This document shows, piece by piece, positions 19,801 to 26,838 of a stretch of 46,191 nt of DNA. The notes beneath the pieces are model-generated. The model did not search any database. It was not told the DNA's origin and saw nothing but the letters and a program-made list of their open reading frames with translations. The translations under genes were made by a program, and so were the position numbers. The stretch lies in contig JAKUPQ010000009.1 in NCBI GenBank assembly GCA_022450665.1, positions 1-46,191 on the forward strand, in the 5' to 3' direction. Position 1 is the first letter of the stretch; the number at the start of each line of letters is the position of its first letter. Source of the stretch: Alphaproteobacteria bacterium. Lineage in GTDB: Bacteria > Pseudomonadota > Alphaproteobacteria > Rickettsiales > VGDC01.

Positions 19801-20083
19801 CAACGTCGCCTAAGCTGGCGATAATGTTTTGCCGAACGCCATCCGGTGTTTCTTCAAAATAGCTTCTGAATGTATCGAAATATTCCACACTGGCAGCAAT
19901 AGCCGCAAAAAGTTTTTCGCGATTTAAAGAACCGGTGATGCGCGATTGAAGATTCACATTATACGCATGGCCGGACGGTTTCAGCTTCCATTCTAGCCAC
20001 AATCGCTCTTGCTCTTGTGTAATGCGGTATGTGGAGCAAGCAGATAAATCGCCCGTTTTATTTTTTATTGCGCTATTATTCAT
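16829..20083 (-). CDS. Non-ribosomal peptide synthetase module: C-A-PCP
   Basis: This 1084-residue single module starts with GGGAGG five bases before its ATG. The condensation domain (about 17-450) has an altered active motif: PHIFCDHG instead of HHxxxDG, keeping the catalytic second His (H154) and Asp158. The adenylation domain (about 480-960) shows A4 (FDPSVYEI), A5 (NMYGPTE), A7 (YRTGDMGY), A8 (FLGRRDHQIKLRGNRIELPEIE begins at 867) and the A10 lysine K956. The A3 loop reads SGSTNVPNG, lacking the usual Gly and Lys. The carrier domain has Ser1014 in FFDLGGDSFE. By eye the specificity residues align as D, P, Y, N, I, G, M, I, with no confident substrate. The leading C domain with no upstream module suggests acylation of the amino acid by an acyl-CoA or stand-alone carrier. 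The polyketide gene follows with overlap. Confidence 0.94.
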   Translation of the reverse strand: MNNSAIKNKTGDLSACSTYRITQEQERLWLEWKLKPSGHAYNVNLQSRITGSLNREKLFAAIAASVEYFDTFRSYFEETPDGVRQNIIASLGDVVDFHDLSDHGLSLEACETKAQVILQRALQKPFNLKAPPLIRYTLVQCAPDLHYFSFVAPHIFCDHGSANTILQFVSQAYSTDPQLCMKQFAPANEGTVADYFNYTADYYSAEEKQAARQYWLNATRNIQPKVHFKHFQPPSINSDLGARRYFQFDAQQMQAIKTLARQHRTTPFSVLLAAFDTLLYRYFGQTDITVAYPVNMRPSHLRRLPHFFTNTLPLRTQLNGQMLFGDLIDTITRQRKNDRPYQALSYGDIVKAIRKNGVNYKDAKLNVTFAQTHFGLESFDFAGCKTTQVPPIYAEVASDLTLVYDVSTPPYLCAFEYKLDIFDEETIAAMAQHFVQLLDSVCTNSQQPLDAIALISQHNTHQIMTREAIASVCFDENLAHQAFERQSHVTPAATALLTTSGESITYQTLEQKANGLAHMLQSQGVKPNDKVAIIQPRSIEQILSIFAVLKVGGVYVPINPEQPQERTHAMLSQCDCSLVLTHIDTPSMSYGDLPYITVSHSTLPYMERISVERSASDIAYILFTSGSTNVPNGVQVSHCNIAVRMGWYNKTLNIKLHETVLSRINIWFDPSVYEILGTLSSGARLVIADENEIRDTQKFIALLNAYHVNITNTVPSQLANMLQHLSTEKLADLRCVISGGEALQPKLKDQFRTVLPHTRLLNMYGPTECTIMATCEDCSESSYAGDKISIGKAINHTEVHIYTPQMQIQPNGAEGEICISGPGVTQGYFNNSELNAERFIAHPYVPHVKLYRTGDMGYKASDGEVFFLGRRDHQIKLRGNRIELPEIERAMYRLFDFETVAVLLKKSEAKLIAYISGTTSYTVQHICQQLKTVLPTYMIPAEYIPLDSFPLTSNGKIDRAALQHIDADALPQQATDYGLTPLEKRLTQLWAQTLQILPESINPEVTFFDLGGDSFEVVNLAAQMEQNLECALPAEMIFEYPTIRQLAGKLEDAQSQIVTSENATANSRRAAMQQFKTRKKEELQ

Positions 20084-20142
20084 TGTGCCTCCCTAAATGT
20101 CCTAAGGATCAGTGCGCTATATTTTGGAGGATATTTATTCTA

Positions 20143-20186
20143 TATTTTCACTAAATGCAATTTAATAGTTGCATTTAGTGAAAATA
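20143..20186. promoter_or_regulatory. Large inverted-repeat operator between NRPS and XRE genes
   Basis: Two perfect 18-base arms (TATTTTCACTAAATGCAA at 20143-20160 and its reverse complement at 20169-20186) flank an 8-base spacer. On the NRPS side one arm is immediately followed by TAGAAT (20142-20137, minus), a good -10, so the arm occupies the -35/-10 spacer. A binding protein should block NRPS transcription. The divergently encoded XRE protein is the obvious candidate, with autoregulation likely. Confidence 0.8.
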
Positions 20187-20209
20187 CAACCATTACATGG
20201 TATGCGAAT

Positions 20210-20225
20210 TTGTATTTAGTGTAAG
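20210..20225 (+). promoter_or_regulatory. Third half-site of the XRE operator
   Basis: TTGTATTTAGTGTAAG matches the right operator arm (TTGCATTTAGTGAAAA) at 13 of 16 positions, in the same orientation, 41 bases from it (about four helical turns). It overlaps the ribosome-binding region (AAGGA, 20223-20227) of the XRE gene. An extra weaker site here would suit autoregulation. Confidence 0.6.
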
Positions 20226-20235
20226 GAAATCAATT

Positions 20236-20604
20236 ATGAATAATCTCTATGCTCATGTAGGCATGCGCTTGAAAATACGTCGTCGTGAATTAGGGCTTAC
20301 ACAAAAAGAGGTGGCGGCGCATATAGGAGTGGCTTACCAGCAACTACAAAAATACGAATCGGGTAAAAGCCGTGTGGACTCTGAGAGATTGTTTGAACTT
20401 GCCCATTTTTTGAAAGTGGACATAGAATATTTTTTTGATGCTTCGGGTAGGCATGCATCAGAGCAGCAAATAAAAAACCAACCAGATGTGCTGGATAATA
20501 TGACATGTTCCATTATTTCTGATTTGAATAAATTAGGCCCAAAAGTGAAGCAGCCTTTGGCTAATTTCCTGCGAGAACTAACACGCGCCTTGGAAGTTGA
20601 TTAG
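20236..20604 (+). CDS. XRE-family HTH regulator (likely repressor of the NRPS-PKS locus)
   Basis: The 122-residue protein has a classical Cro/CI helix-turn-helix at about 8-63 (RRELGLTQKEVAAHIGV then YQQLQKYESGKSRVDSERL) and a C-terminal helical region of about 55 residues that may dimerise. The ATG at 20236 is preferred because AAGGA lies 8 bases upstream; an earlier in-frame ATG would lack a ribosome binding site and place the operator half-site inside the gene. This architecture is common in alphaproteobacteria. It is divergent from the NRPS gene across an 18+18 bp inverted repeat and four bases upstream of the histidine kinase gene. Confidence 0.88.
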   Translation: MNNLYAHVGMRLKIRRRELGLTQKEVAAHIGVAYQQLQKYESGKSRVDSERLFELAHFLKVDIEYFFDASGRHASEQQIKNQPDVLDNMTCSIISDLNKLGPKVKQPLANFLRELTRALEVD

Positions 20605-20608
20605 CGGT

Positions 20609-22576
20609 ATGCGTTCATCGTCTACACTTATTCGCGAATATCTTATCTTCAGTGGCATACTGGTATTTATCGTTGCCACTATTTGTCTTCTTTTCAGTTG
20701 GAAGCTGTATCAATCCATTGAGGAAGCGCGTGATCACTTGCTGGTTTCCTATGAGGAAGCTATTTCAGAAAACCTGCGTCATAGTTTTGATAAAATCGCG
20801 AATCACCATCGGTTTTTAGGAGAAAAAGCGCGTTTGCTTATCGACCAAAATAAAAGTGACTTGATACCCGTTCTACTTCAAGGCGAAGGCAAGGTAGATA
20901 GTGGATTGCGCAGTATCTATGCATGGATGTCTACGCAATGGGAGCGCGGAGCGTGTAATGATAGCCCCCCATGGCAATTGAACGTAAGCGCGTTACATAG
21001 CAACCATGCAAATTATTTGCCAGTATATATGTTTATTGATTCTGACAACGGATGCATCGGGCGTATTAGCAGCAAACTATACATCGACCAACTGGATTTC
21101 TCGCTTGCCGAGGTTAGCCAGCGATATGAAAAGCTTTCGTTCATGCTTTTTGATAGTAATGGTAATTTTTTAGTTGCCTCGAACCCCTCTGTCATGGCAA
21201 CGGATATTGTTAAAACTGATTTGGCTGTGCCTGTTCAACTGGGTGATACTCAATATATTAAAAGCACGACCACGTCTAACGGCTTACAAATTATGGTGGG
21301 CTATAAACAAGCGGATTGGGTAAGCAGTATCAACGCTGCAATTGGCACATCGGTGCTTTTAGGGGCTTGTCTTACGGGTATATATCTGGTGCTGCTATTT
21401 CTCTTTCGCCGACACACGATTGTTCCGCTAATTGATCGGCTATATAAAGAAAAAGCACGCGAGGTAGAAAACCGTATGGAAAGCCAGCGCTTGCTCAGAA
21501 GTATTACTGATAAAATGCCAGGCTTTGTATATCAGTATAAAATGCGCAGTTCGCAAAATCACCAAATTACCCTCCTGACCCGAGGGAGCGATGCAATTTT
21601 TGGAAACGAATCTCGTGGAACCAAAGATATATTGCATTGGCAGTTAACAGACTCGCAGGAAGTCATAAACCTGCAAGATGACATTATGCAGCATCGATTG
21701 CATGAGAATGATAGTTATAACGTTACCTTTCCGCTGGTGGTGGATGGTAAAGTGAAATGGCTCTTTGATCAGGGGATATATCTTTCTGGAAATAAAGAAG
21801 AAAAAACCATTGAAGGTGTGGTGATTGACATTACCGATATTAAAGAAGCCGAAGAACAGCTTAAACAGGCATTGGCTAAACTCAGGCAATCGAATGAAGA
21901 GCTGGAGAAGTTCTCATTTATTTTTTCACATGACCTTAAAGAGCCACTCCGTGTGATTTCGATTTTTTCACAAATGCTTGAGCGGCATTTAGAGATGCGC
22001 GGTATTGATGATGATGAAGTAAAAATAATTAATCAGCACATCATGCAGGGTGTGGATCGCGCCAAAGAAATTATAGAAAATATTCTGGACTATTATGTAT
22101 CTTCGCACGAAGAATTGAAAATTGTAGAGGTCTCAGTCGAGCAGTTAGTGAAGGAGCTAATACCATTCTTTAGTAATATAGATGAAAGTAAGCAGGTGAA
22201 TTTCAATATTGAAAGCCTGCCAGTAATTTGTGCAGATAAAAAGTTATTAAAAAATGTATTGCAGAACATCATTAGTAATTCGGTGAAATTTTGCGATAAA
22301 AAATATTGTCAGATTACTATTAGCGCTGAATCAAGTGACACAGACATTACATTTGCGATCAAAGATAACGGAATTGGCATCCCAAAAAAATATCATAATT
22401 CTATTTTCGACTTGTTTAAGCGCCTCAATCGTAAAGATGAATATGAAGGAACAGGGGTTGGGCTTGCATTATGTAAAAGAGTGATAGAGGCACATGGTGG
22501 ACAGATTTGGGTGAAGTCGGATGTGGGGCAGGGAACAACCTTTTACATCAAGCTGCCAAAAATAATGCCACAATAG
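20609..22576 (+). CDS. Transmembrane PAS sensor histidine kinase
   Basis: The 655-residue kinase starts at ATG 20609, four bases after the XRE stop. Two membrane segments (about 11-31 and 243-266) bracket a periplasmic sensor domain of about 210 residues. A PAS/PAC region (about 293-412, ending VVIDITDIKEAEEQL), a coiled coil, HisKA with His441 in SHDLKEPLRVI, and HATPase (N box LQNIISNSVKFC, G1 KDNGIGIPKKY, G2 EGTGVGLALCKR) follow. SHDLxEPLR-type kinases usually signal to small Rcp1-like receivers, which is what the XRE-receiver gene downstream encodes. The periplasmic domain resembles double-Cache sensors in length, but no binding motif is identifiable. Confidence 0.93.
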   Translation: MRSSSTLIREYLIFSGILVFIVATICLLFSWKLYQSIEEARDHLLVSYEEAISENLRHSFDKIANHHRFLGEKARLLIDQNKSDLIPVLLQGEGKVDSGLRSIYAWMSTQWERGACNDSPPWQLNVSALHSNHANYLPVYMFIDSDNGCIGRISSKLYIDQLDFSLAEVSQRYEKLSFMLFDSNGNFLVASNPSVMATDIVKTDLAVPVQLGDTQYIKSTTTSNGLQIMVGYKQADWVSSINAAIGTSVLLGACLTGIYLVLLFLFRRHTIVPLIDRLYKEKAREVENRMESQRLLRSITDKMPGFVYQYKMRSSQNHQITLLTRGSDAIFGNESRGTKDILHWQLTDSQEVINLQDDIMQHRLHENDSYNVTFPLVVDGKVKWLFDQGIYLSGNKEEKTIEGVVIDITDIKEAEEQLKQALAKLRQSNEELEKFSFIFSHDLKEPLRVISIFSQMLERHLEMRGIDDDEVKIINQHIMQGVDRAKEIIENILDYYVSSHEELKIVEVSVEQLVKELIPFFSNIDESKQVNFNIESLPVICADKKLLKNVLQNIISNSVKFCDKKYCQITISAESSDTDITFAIKDNGIGIPKKYHNSIFDLFKRLNRKDEYEGTGVGLALCKRVIEAHGGQIWVKSDVGQGTTFYIKLPKIMPQ

Positions 22577-22664
22577 CTGGCATAAAAACAGAAAATGCCA
22601 ATACGAAGCTCTGTCGTCTTATGTTAACTTCCCACTGGGAATTTAAAGGGTGGAAGACTTCAAA

Positions 22665-22964
22665 ATGGAAATACAAAAATACCGTGAGCGCTTTGACAAG
22701 CCTATGGAACAGTTCGTTGATATACTTGATGCTTTGCCAGCGTCGGAGTTGTTGCAATTGCGCAATGTGTTGGCAAAACAAGCTATGACGCAAAAAGATA
22801 TTTCATTCATCAATTCATACTGCGAAGCATCTGCTCATGAAATACAGATGGCACATTTACAGTACAAGAATTGTATGAAAGATGAGATACGGCTATTATG
22901 GCAAAAGAAAGCACCTATGTTACGCTATCTTTTATTAAGCAAGGACACTGATGAACGAGGTTAA
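22665..22964 (+). CDS. Small uncharacterised helical protein in the kinase operon
   Basis: The 99-residue ORF uses ATG 22665 with GGAAG upstream; GTG 22650 is an alternative. It is charged and predicted helical, with no signal, membrane segment or known domain. It lies between the sensor kinase and the XRE-receiver gene and overlaps the latter by 14 bases. That points to co-translation and a role in the same pathway, for example as a phosphotransfer accessory or anti-regulator. No conserved phospho-His motif is evident. Confidence 0.6.
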   Translation: MEIQKYRERFDKPMEQFVDILDALPASELLQLRNVLAKQAMTQKDISFINSYCEASAHEIQMAHLQYKNCMKDEIRLLWQKKAPMLRYLLLSKDTDERG

Positions 22965-23643
22965 TGTTTATATCGGCAGCTTCTTACGCGATGCGCGTAA
23001 ACGCCGCAAACTCACGCAGGATTATGTCGCCGAAAAAGTGGGTATCTCACGTCAGCTTATGCAGCAATATGAGCAGGGTATTTCAAAAATACATGTATCG
23101 CGTTTATTTGCCATGTGTCAGGTTATAGGCGAAGACGTGCATGAGTTGATGGAAAACGTTTCTGTCCTCATGGAAAAGTCCCGCCATCAAGAGCGCAATC
23201 CTCCGCGCAGTATGGAGATCGTTAAGAATCGCCCATTGCGAGTATTGTTGGTGGAAGACTCAAAGGCAGATGAGCTTTCTATTGTGCAGGCGATTGAAGT
23301 TTGCGATGAAGACGTGGATTTAAATATCGCCCGCGATGGCGCACAAGCGCTACGTATTTTAGGTAAAGATGCGCTCGATTACTCAAAAAAGCCGGATATA
23401 ATCCTTCTGGATCTAAACTTGCCTATGATCAGCGGGCGCGACCTGCTGAAGCAATTTCGTGCACACAGCGTCTATTGTAGCATCCCCATAGTGGTATTGA
23501 CCAATTCAACGAATATTCAGGAAATGCAATCCGCCTACATGCTGGGCGCAAGTGGCTATTTAGTTAAATCTTTCGATCTTGAAGACTTTTATCATAACAT
23601 TCAAATTGTTATCACCTATTGGTACACAAATATTTTGCCATAG
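22951..23643 (+). CDS. XRE helix-turn-helix fused to response-regulator receiver domain
   Basis: The 230-residue protein joins an N-terminal XRE domain (about 8-68; RRKLTQDYVAEKVGISRQLMQQYEQG) to a C-terminal Rcp1-like receiver (about 95-228). All receiver residues are present: acidic pair Glu102-Asp103, phospho-acceptor Asp154 (LLDLNLP), Thr184 and Lys206. Most response regulators have the receiver first and an OmpR, NarL or NtrC output after it, so an XRE output domain placed in front is rare. The HTH resembles that of the 20236 regulator, so the two might compete for or share the operator at 20143. It is likely phosphorylated by the kinase two genes upstream. Confidence 0.9.
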   Translation: MNEVNVYIGSFLRDARKRRKLTQDYVAEKVGISRQLMQQYEQGISKIHVSRLFAMCQVIGEDVHELMENVSVLMEKSRHQERNPPRSMEIVKNRPLRVLLVEDSKADELSIVQAIEVCDEDVDLNIARDGAQALRILGKDALDYSKKPDIILLDLNLPMISGRDLLKQFRAHSVYCSIPIVVLTNSTNIQEMQSAYMLGASGYLVKSFDLEDFYHNIQIVITYWYTNILP

Positions 23644-23807
23644 ACATCAGTCTGAACTATTTCCAGAATAGTGCGTTTGCATACCATTTTGGGAAACACA
23701 AACCTTACCAAATCAGTCAATCACTTGCTTGCTTCCAAGCGTAAATGTAGAGCGCAATGCAGCGCAACTAAGTTCGCGTTTGGATGGTTGTCACAACGAA
23801 AGAAAAC

Positions 23808-24875
23808 TTAACGCCCTCGTCCAGCGGCAGAGTCAGGAGTTGCACTCGTTCCGGCTTCCAGCATTGCAGCGCGATGGTCTTCACGTTCCAGTAAAGTTTG
23901 TAGATAGGCTGGTGGCCCATCTTGAGGTAGTCCTGCATCCTGACCTTGCTCGGCTTCTGGAGCTGAACGATGCGCTTCAAGCGTATCAGAAAGGGTTGAT
24001 TCTGCTTGCGCGCGAATATTCTCAGACCATTTGTCTGAATCTATTTTCCAGTCTCCCCCATCAGTTTTGCGCCCAATTTCTTCGAATAGAGGGCTTGCAT
24101 CTGCGCCGCCTGCTTCAAAAACTTCCGAAGTGGCTCCTAAGGCATCGGCAACTTCTTTGCCTCGCATGCGAAACTCCGCTGCTTCTGAATTGGGGAGGGA
24201 CAGGTTAGCATCATCAATATCTACTTTTCTCAACTTTTGAGCTATTTCCAACCGCATTTCTCCCGCACCTTTTTCACCCGTAGGATCCAGCACACTGGCA
24301 TCCGCGCCTGCATGGTCTAAATTATAATTGATTAGATCAGTTTTATATTCAGGATAATATGACTCAGGAAGTTCCTCAAATTTTTCTCGAGCTAATGCTA
24401 GATGAGCCTGCTCTGCACGGGCTTGGATTTGCTCTTCCATTGCTTCGGCATCTTTTTCACCCGTAGGATCCAGCGCACTAGCATCCACGTGTGCATGCTT
24501 TAGGTTTCCTTTAATTCGTGCAATATCTATTTGAGGGACAGGTGATTCACCAAGCTCGTCAAACACTTGATTGGCTATACTTAAATGCGCCTTTTCTGTA
24601 CGGGCTTGTATTTCCTTTTCCATTGCTTCGGCATCATTCTCGCCTGTAGGATCCAGCACACTGGCATCCGCGCCGGCAAGCTTTAGGTTCCCTTTAATTA
24701 GTGCAACATCTATTTGAGGGACAGGTGACTCACCAAGTTCGTCAAACCTTTGTTGTGCATGGGCAATATGTTCCTCTGGAGTCATACTTATAGGATTCAT
24801 ATTCGTCATCGAATCCTTATTTGGTTTGCTATTAAGTACTTGATGTTGATCATCTGGATTGTGTTTTATAGCCAT
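23808..24875 (-). CDS. Repeat protein with three 61-residue units and GRGR tail
   Basis: The 355-residue protein starts at ATG 24875, preceded by AGAGG. Residues about 36-215 hold three tandem repeats of period 61 (landmarks FDELGE at 44 and 105, FEELPE at 166; LDPTGE at 74, 135 and 196). Units one and two are much closer to each other than to the third. Each unit pairs helices with the loop DASVLDPTGE. A fourth echo (GGADASPLFEE) occurs near 256. The C-terminus is Gln/Pro/Ala-rich and ends AAGRGR. It is acidic, with no signal peptide or membrane segment. I know no matching family; a protein-binding scaffold or exported effector are possibilities only. Confidence 0.75.
   Translation of the reverse strand: MAIKHNPDDQHQVLNSKPNKDSMTNMNPISMTPEEHIAHAQQRFDELGESPVPQIDVALIKGNLKLAGADASVLDPTGENDAEAMEKEIQARTEKAHLSIANQVFDELGESPVPQIDIARIKGNLKHAHVDASALDPTGEKDAEAMEEQIQARAEQAHLALAREKFEELPESYYPEYKTDLINYNLDHAGADASVLDPTGEKGAGEMRLEIAQKLRKVDIDDANLSLPNSEAAEFRMRGKEVADALGATSEVFEAGGADASPLFEEIGRKTDGGDWKIDSDKWSENIRAQAESTLSDTLEAHRSAPEAEQGQDAGLPQDGPPAYLQTLLEREDHRAAMLEAGTSATPDSAAGRGR
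24237..24770 (-). repeat. Three tandem 183-bp coding repeats
   Basis: The DNA behind the 61-residue repeats. The first two copies share long identical stretches, for example around the ACAGGTGA-TCACCAAG segment at 24539-24553 and 24720-24736, indicating fairly recent duplication by unequal exchange or slippage. The third copy is more diverged. Confidence 0.8.
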
Positions 24876-25133
24876 GTCGCGCCTCTTTGTATTTTGATTT
24901 TTAATGACGCAATAGTAACCTGAATAAACAATGCGCAAAAGTTAAGGTTTTGTGACAAAAATTTGCATATTGTCCATATATGCCAGCCAAAATGAATGAG
25001 TTGCCCTAAAGCATTGATCTTGATGTAGTGCCTACCCATGCACCAACTCACGCAAAGCATATCTTCACCATAGTCGCAGTGCCGATATGAGATATTTTGT
25101 GACTTTTAAGGATTTAGTGGTAAAGTAGTATGC

Positions 25134-25529
25134 ATGAAACAAATGAAGCGCATTTTAATGACAGTTATATTAGCGACCTTTATATTAGCGACCTTTGTAT
25201 TTAGTACGGTCGCGAATACGGCTATGGCCGCTTGTAATTGTTCGGATATGCAAAGCCAAGCCTCACAATCCACCGATGATATGCGCGATATGCCTTGCCA
25301 TAAAATGGATAAGGCCGATAAAGACTCCACCAAGGCGGATTCTAATAAAATAGCTAAGTGTGACTCTTGCGGATGTGGGGATTGCAATATCACTGTCGCC
25401 GCAATGTTTCCAATGCAACTTTTACACAATCAGGCTATTAACGCTACTAAGGCTGTTGCGCTTGTAAGCGATCATATGAAATCGCTTTTCCCATACGGTA
25501 TCGACTATCCTCCCAAACATATCTCCTAA
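25134..25529 (+). CDS. Small secreted Cys/Met/His-containing protein heading the metal-efflux operon
   Basis: The 131-residue product has a signal peptide (about 1-32, ending NTAMA) and a mature part with metal-liganding residues: CNCSDM, MPCHKMDK and CDSCGCGDC. This composition fits a periplasmic copper or silver binding protein. The signal contains a duplicated ILATF caused by a 15-bp tandem duplication (25166-25195). The next gene is the efflux outer-membrane component, 85 bases on. A TTGTGA (-35-like) and TAAAGT (-10-like) pair about 18 bases apart lies just upstream. No CueR or CusR operator could be identified with confidence. Confidence 0.72.
   Translation: MKQMKRILMTVILATFILATFVFSTVANTAMAACNCSDMQSQASQSTDDMRDMPCHKMDKADKDSTKADSNKIAKCDSCGCGDCNITVAAMFPMQLLHNQAINATKAVALVSDHMKSLFPYGIDYPPKHIS
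25166..25195 (+). repeat. 15-bp tandem duplication
   Basis: TATATTAGCGACCTT occurs twice in direct succession, in frame inside the signal peptide of the Cys-rich protein, lengthening its hydrophobic core by five residues. Confidence 0.9.
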
Positions 25530-25614
25530 GTTTTCACGCCTGTAATGTGTTGGCATACAGGCGATTATTCGTTTGCTTTTATGCATGCGATGGACATTAA
25601 CAATGGAGATTTTT

Positions 25615-26838
25615 ATGAGAACCGCATTTTTTGCGAGTGTATTTCTTGCAGGATTGCTACTTGCACCACCAAGCTACGCAGAAACATTTGATGCTCTGCT
25701 GCAAAAGCTAAACAACCATCCGCAGGTGGATGCTATTTTGGCACAAAGTGAACGTCAGAACGAACTGGCGCAAGGGGAGCTTGGCTTGCCTGATCCCATT
25801 ATATCTATTGGGGTAAACAATCTGCCAACGGATAGCTTTTCGTTTGATACGGAGCGTATGACCTCTAAAGGTGTTGAATTTAGGCAGGAGATTCCCAGCT
25901 ATAGCCTGCGTAAAGCCCGCTCCAGCATACGTGAGGCAGAGTCTCACAAACAAAAGCTGATGGCCGATTATGCACAAGCACAGTTGAAGGCATTGCTTAT
26001 CAAGCGGCTGGTGCAACTGGAGATGCTTGATGCGTTGGAAGATGCCGCATCGAAGCAAGTAGCACTTTATCATAGCATAGACAAGCATTTGCAGGGCCGC
26101 GTCGGGGCAGGCGATTCGGTATACGGCCAATTCTTTGCTTTTGATGCAGAAAAGTTGGAAGTGCAGCATAATTTAAATGACATAAGTCAGAAACGTAGCG
26201 AGGCAGAGGAAGAGTTGCGATGGCTTGTGGGGGAAGTGCCGGATAGTGTGGTGGTGGAAGACATGGTGTCCCAGTGGCCGGTGGATGCAGAAAGTATGTA
26301 TCCTACGCTTATTGCCAAAGAAGATGTGTCAGTAAAACGCAAAAGCGTCGATGAGGCCGATGCTGCTTTCAAACCCAATTACGGCATCAAAACCGCTTAT
26401 ATGCAACGTGATATGGTAAATGGCAATGATCTAAGCGATACATTCACGATTAAAGCCAGCATGTCAATTCCGCTCTGGGCATCGCGCAATCAGAAGCCAA
26501 AACTTCGTGCAGCAGAAGCTGCCGAGCGTAGTGCCGGATTCGCCTTTGAGAATACAAAGCGCCAGTGGCTCAGCCGCATGAACGTGTTGCAAAACGAACT
26601 GGATGTATTGCTTAAAAATGTAGCTGTGCTGGAAAAAAAGAAAAAGGCTTTGAATGAACTTATCGCTTCTAACGAGCGAGGTTATGAGTCCGGCGAACTG
26701 GGTTACGATATTTATGTGAAGGCAAAGATAGACCAGCTGGATGTCGATCAGAGACTCATTCGCCACCACGCCCATCATAAAATCGTTGTAGCTCAGATAA
26801 ACAGTCACATACGGGAGACACCCCATGAAAAAGATTAA
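25615..26838 (+). CDS. Heavy-metal efflux outer-membrane channel (TolC/CusC family)
   Basis: The 407-residue protein starts at ATG 25615 with GGAG six bases upstream and has a cleavable signal (about 1-22, ending PPSYA). The rest shows the helical coiled-coil pattern of outer-membrane efflux factors (GLPDPIISIGVNNLPTD, LRKARSSIREAES, ENTKRQWLSRMNVLQNELD). There is no lipobox Cys, unlike the NodT-type channel at 5.8-7.3 kb. It overlaps the adaptor gene by 14 bases and should form the outer-membrane exit of the copper/silver pump. Confidence 0.88.
   Translation: MRTAFFASVFLAGLLLAPPSYAETFDALLQKLNNHPQVDAILAQSERQNELAQGELGLPDPIISIGVNNLPTDSFSFDTERMTSKGVEFRQEIPSYSLRKARSSIREAESHKQKLMADYAQAQLKALLIKRLVQLEMLDALEDAASKQVALYHSIDKHLQGRVGAGDSVYGQFFAFDAEKLEVQHNLNDISQKRSEAEEELRWLVGEVPDSVVVEDMVSQWPVDAESMYPTLIAKEDVSVKRKSVDEADAAFKPNYGIKTAYMQRDMVNGNDLSDTFTIKASMSIPLWASRNQKPKLRAAEAAERSAGFAFENTKRQWLSRMNVLQNELDVLLKNVAVLEKKKKALNELIASNERGYESGELGYDIYVKAKIDQLDVDQRLIRHHAHHKIVVAQINSHIRETPHEKD

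Noticed and set aside
23729-24208. 159-codon plus-strand ORF
   Set aside because: It lies antisense to the repeat protein, whose 61-residue periodicity and ribosome binding site support the minus strand.
24237-24770. CRISPR-like array
   Set aside because: The repeats are long (183 bp), contiguous and coding, with no short repeat-spacer pattern.
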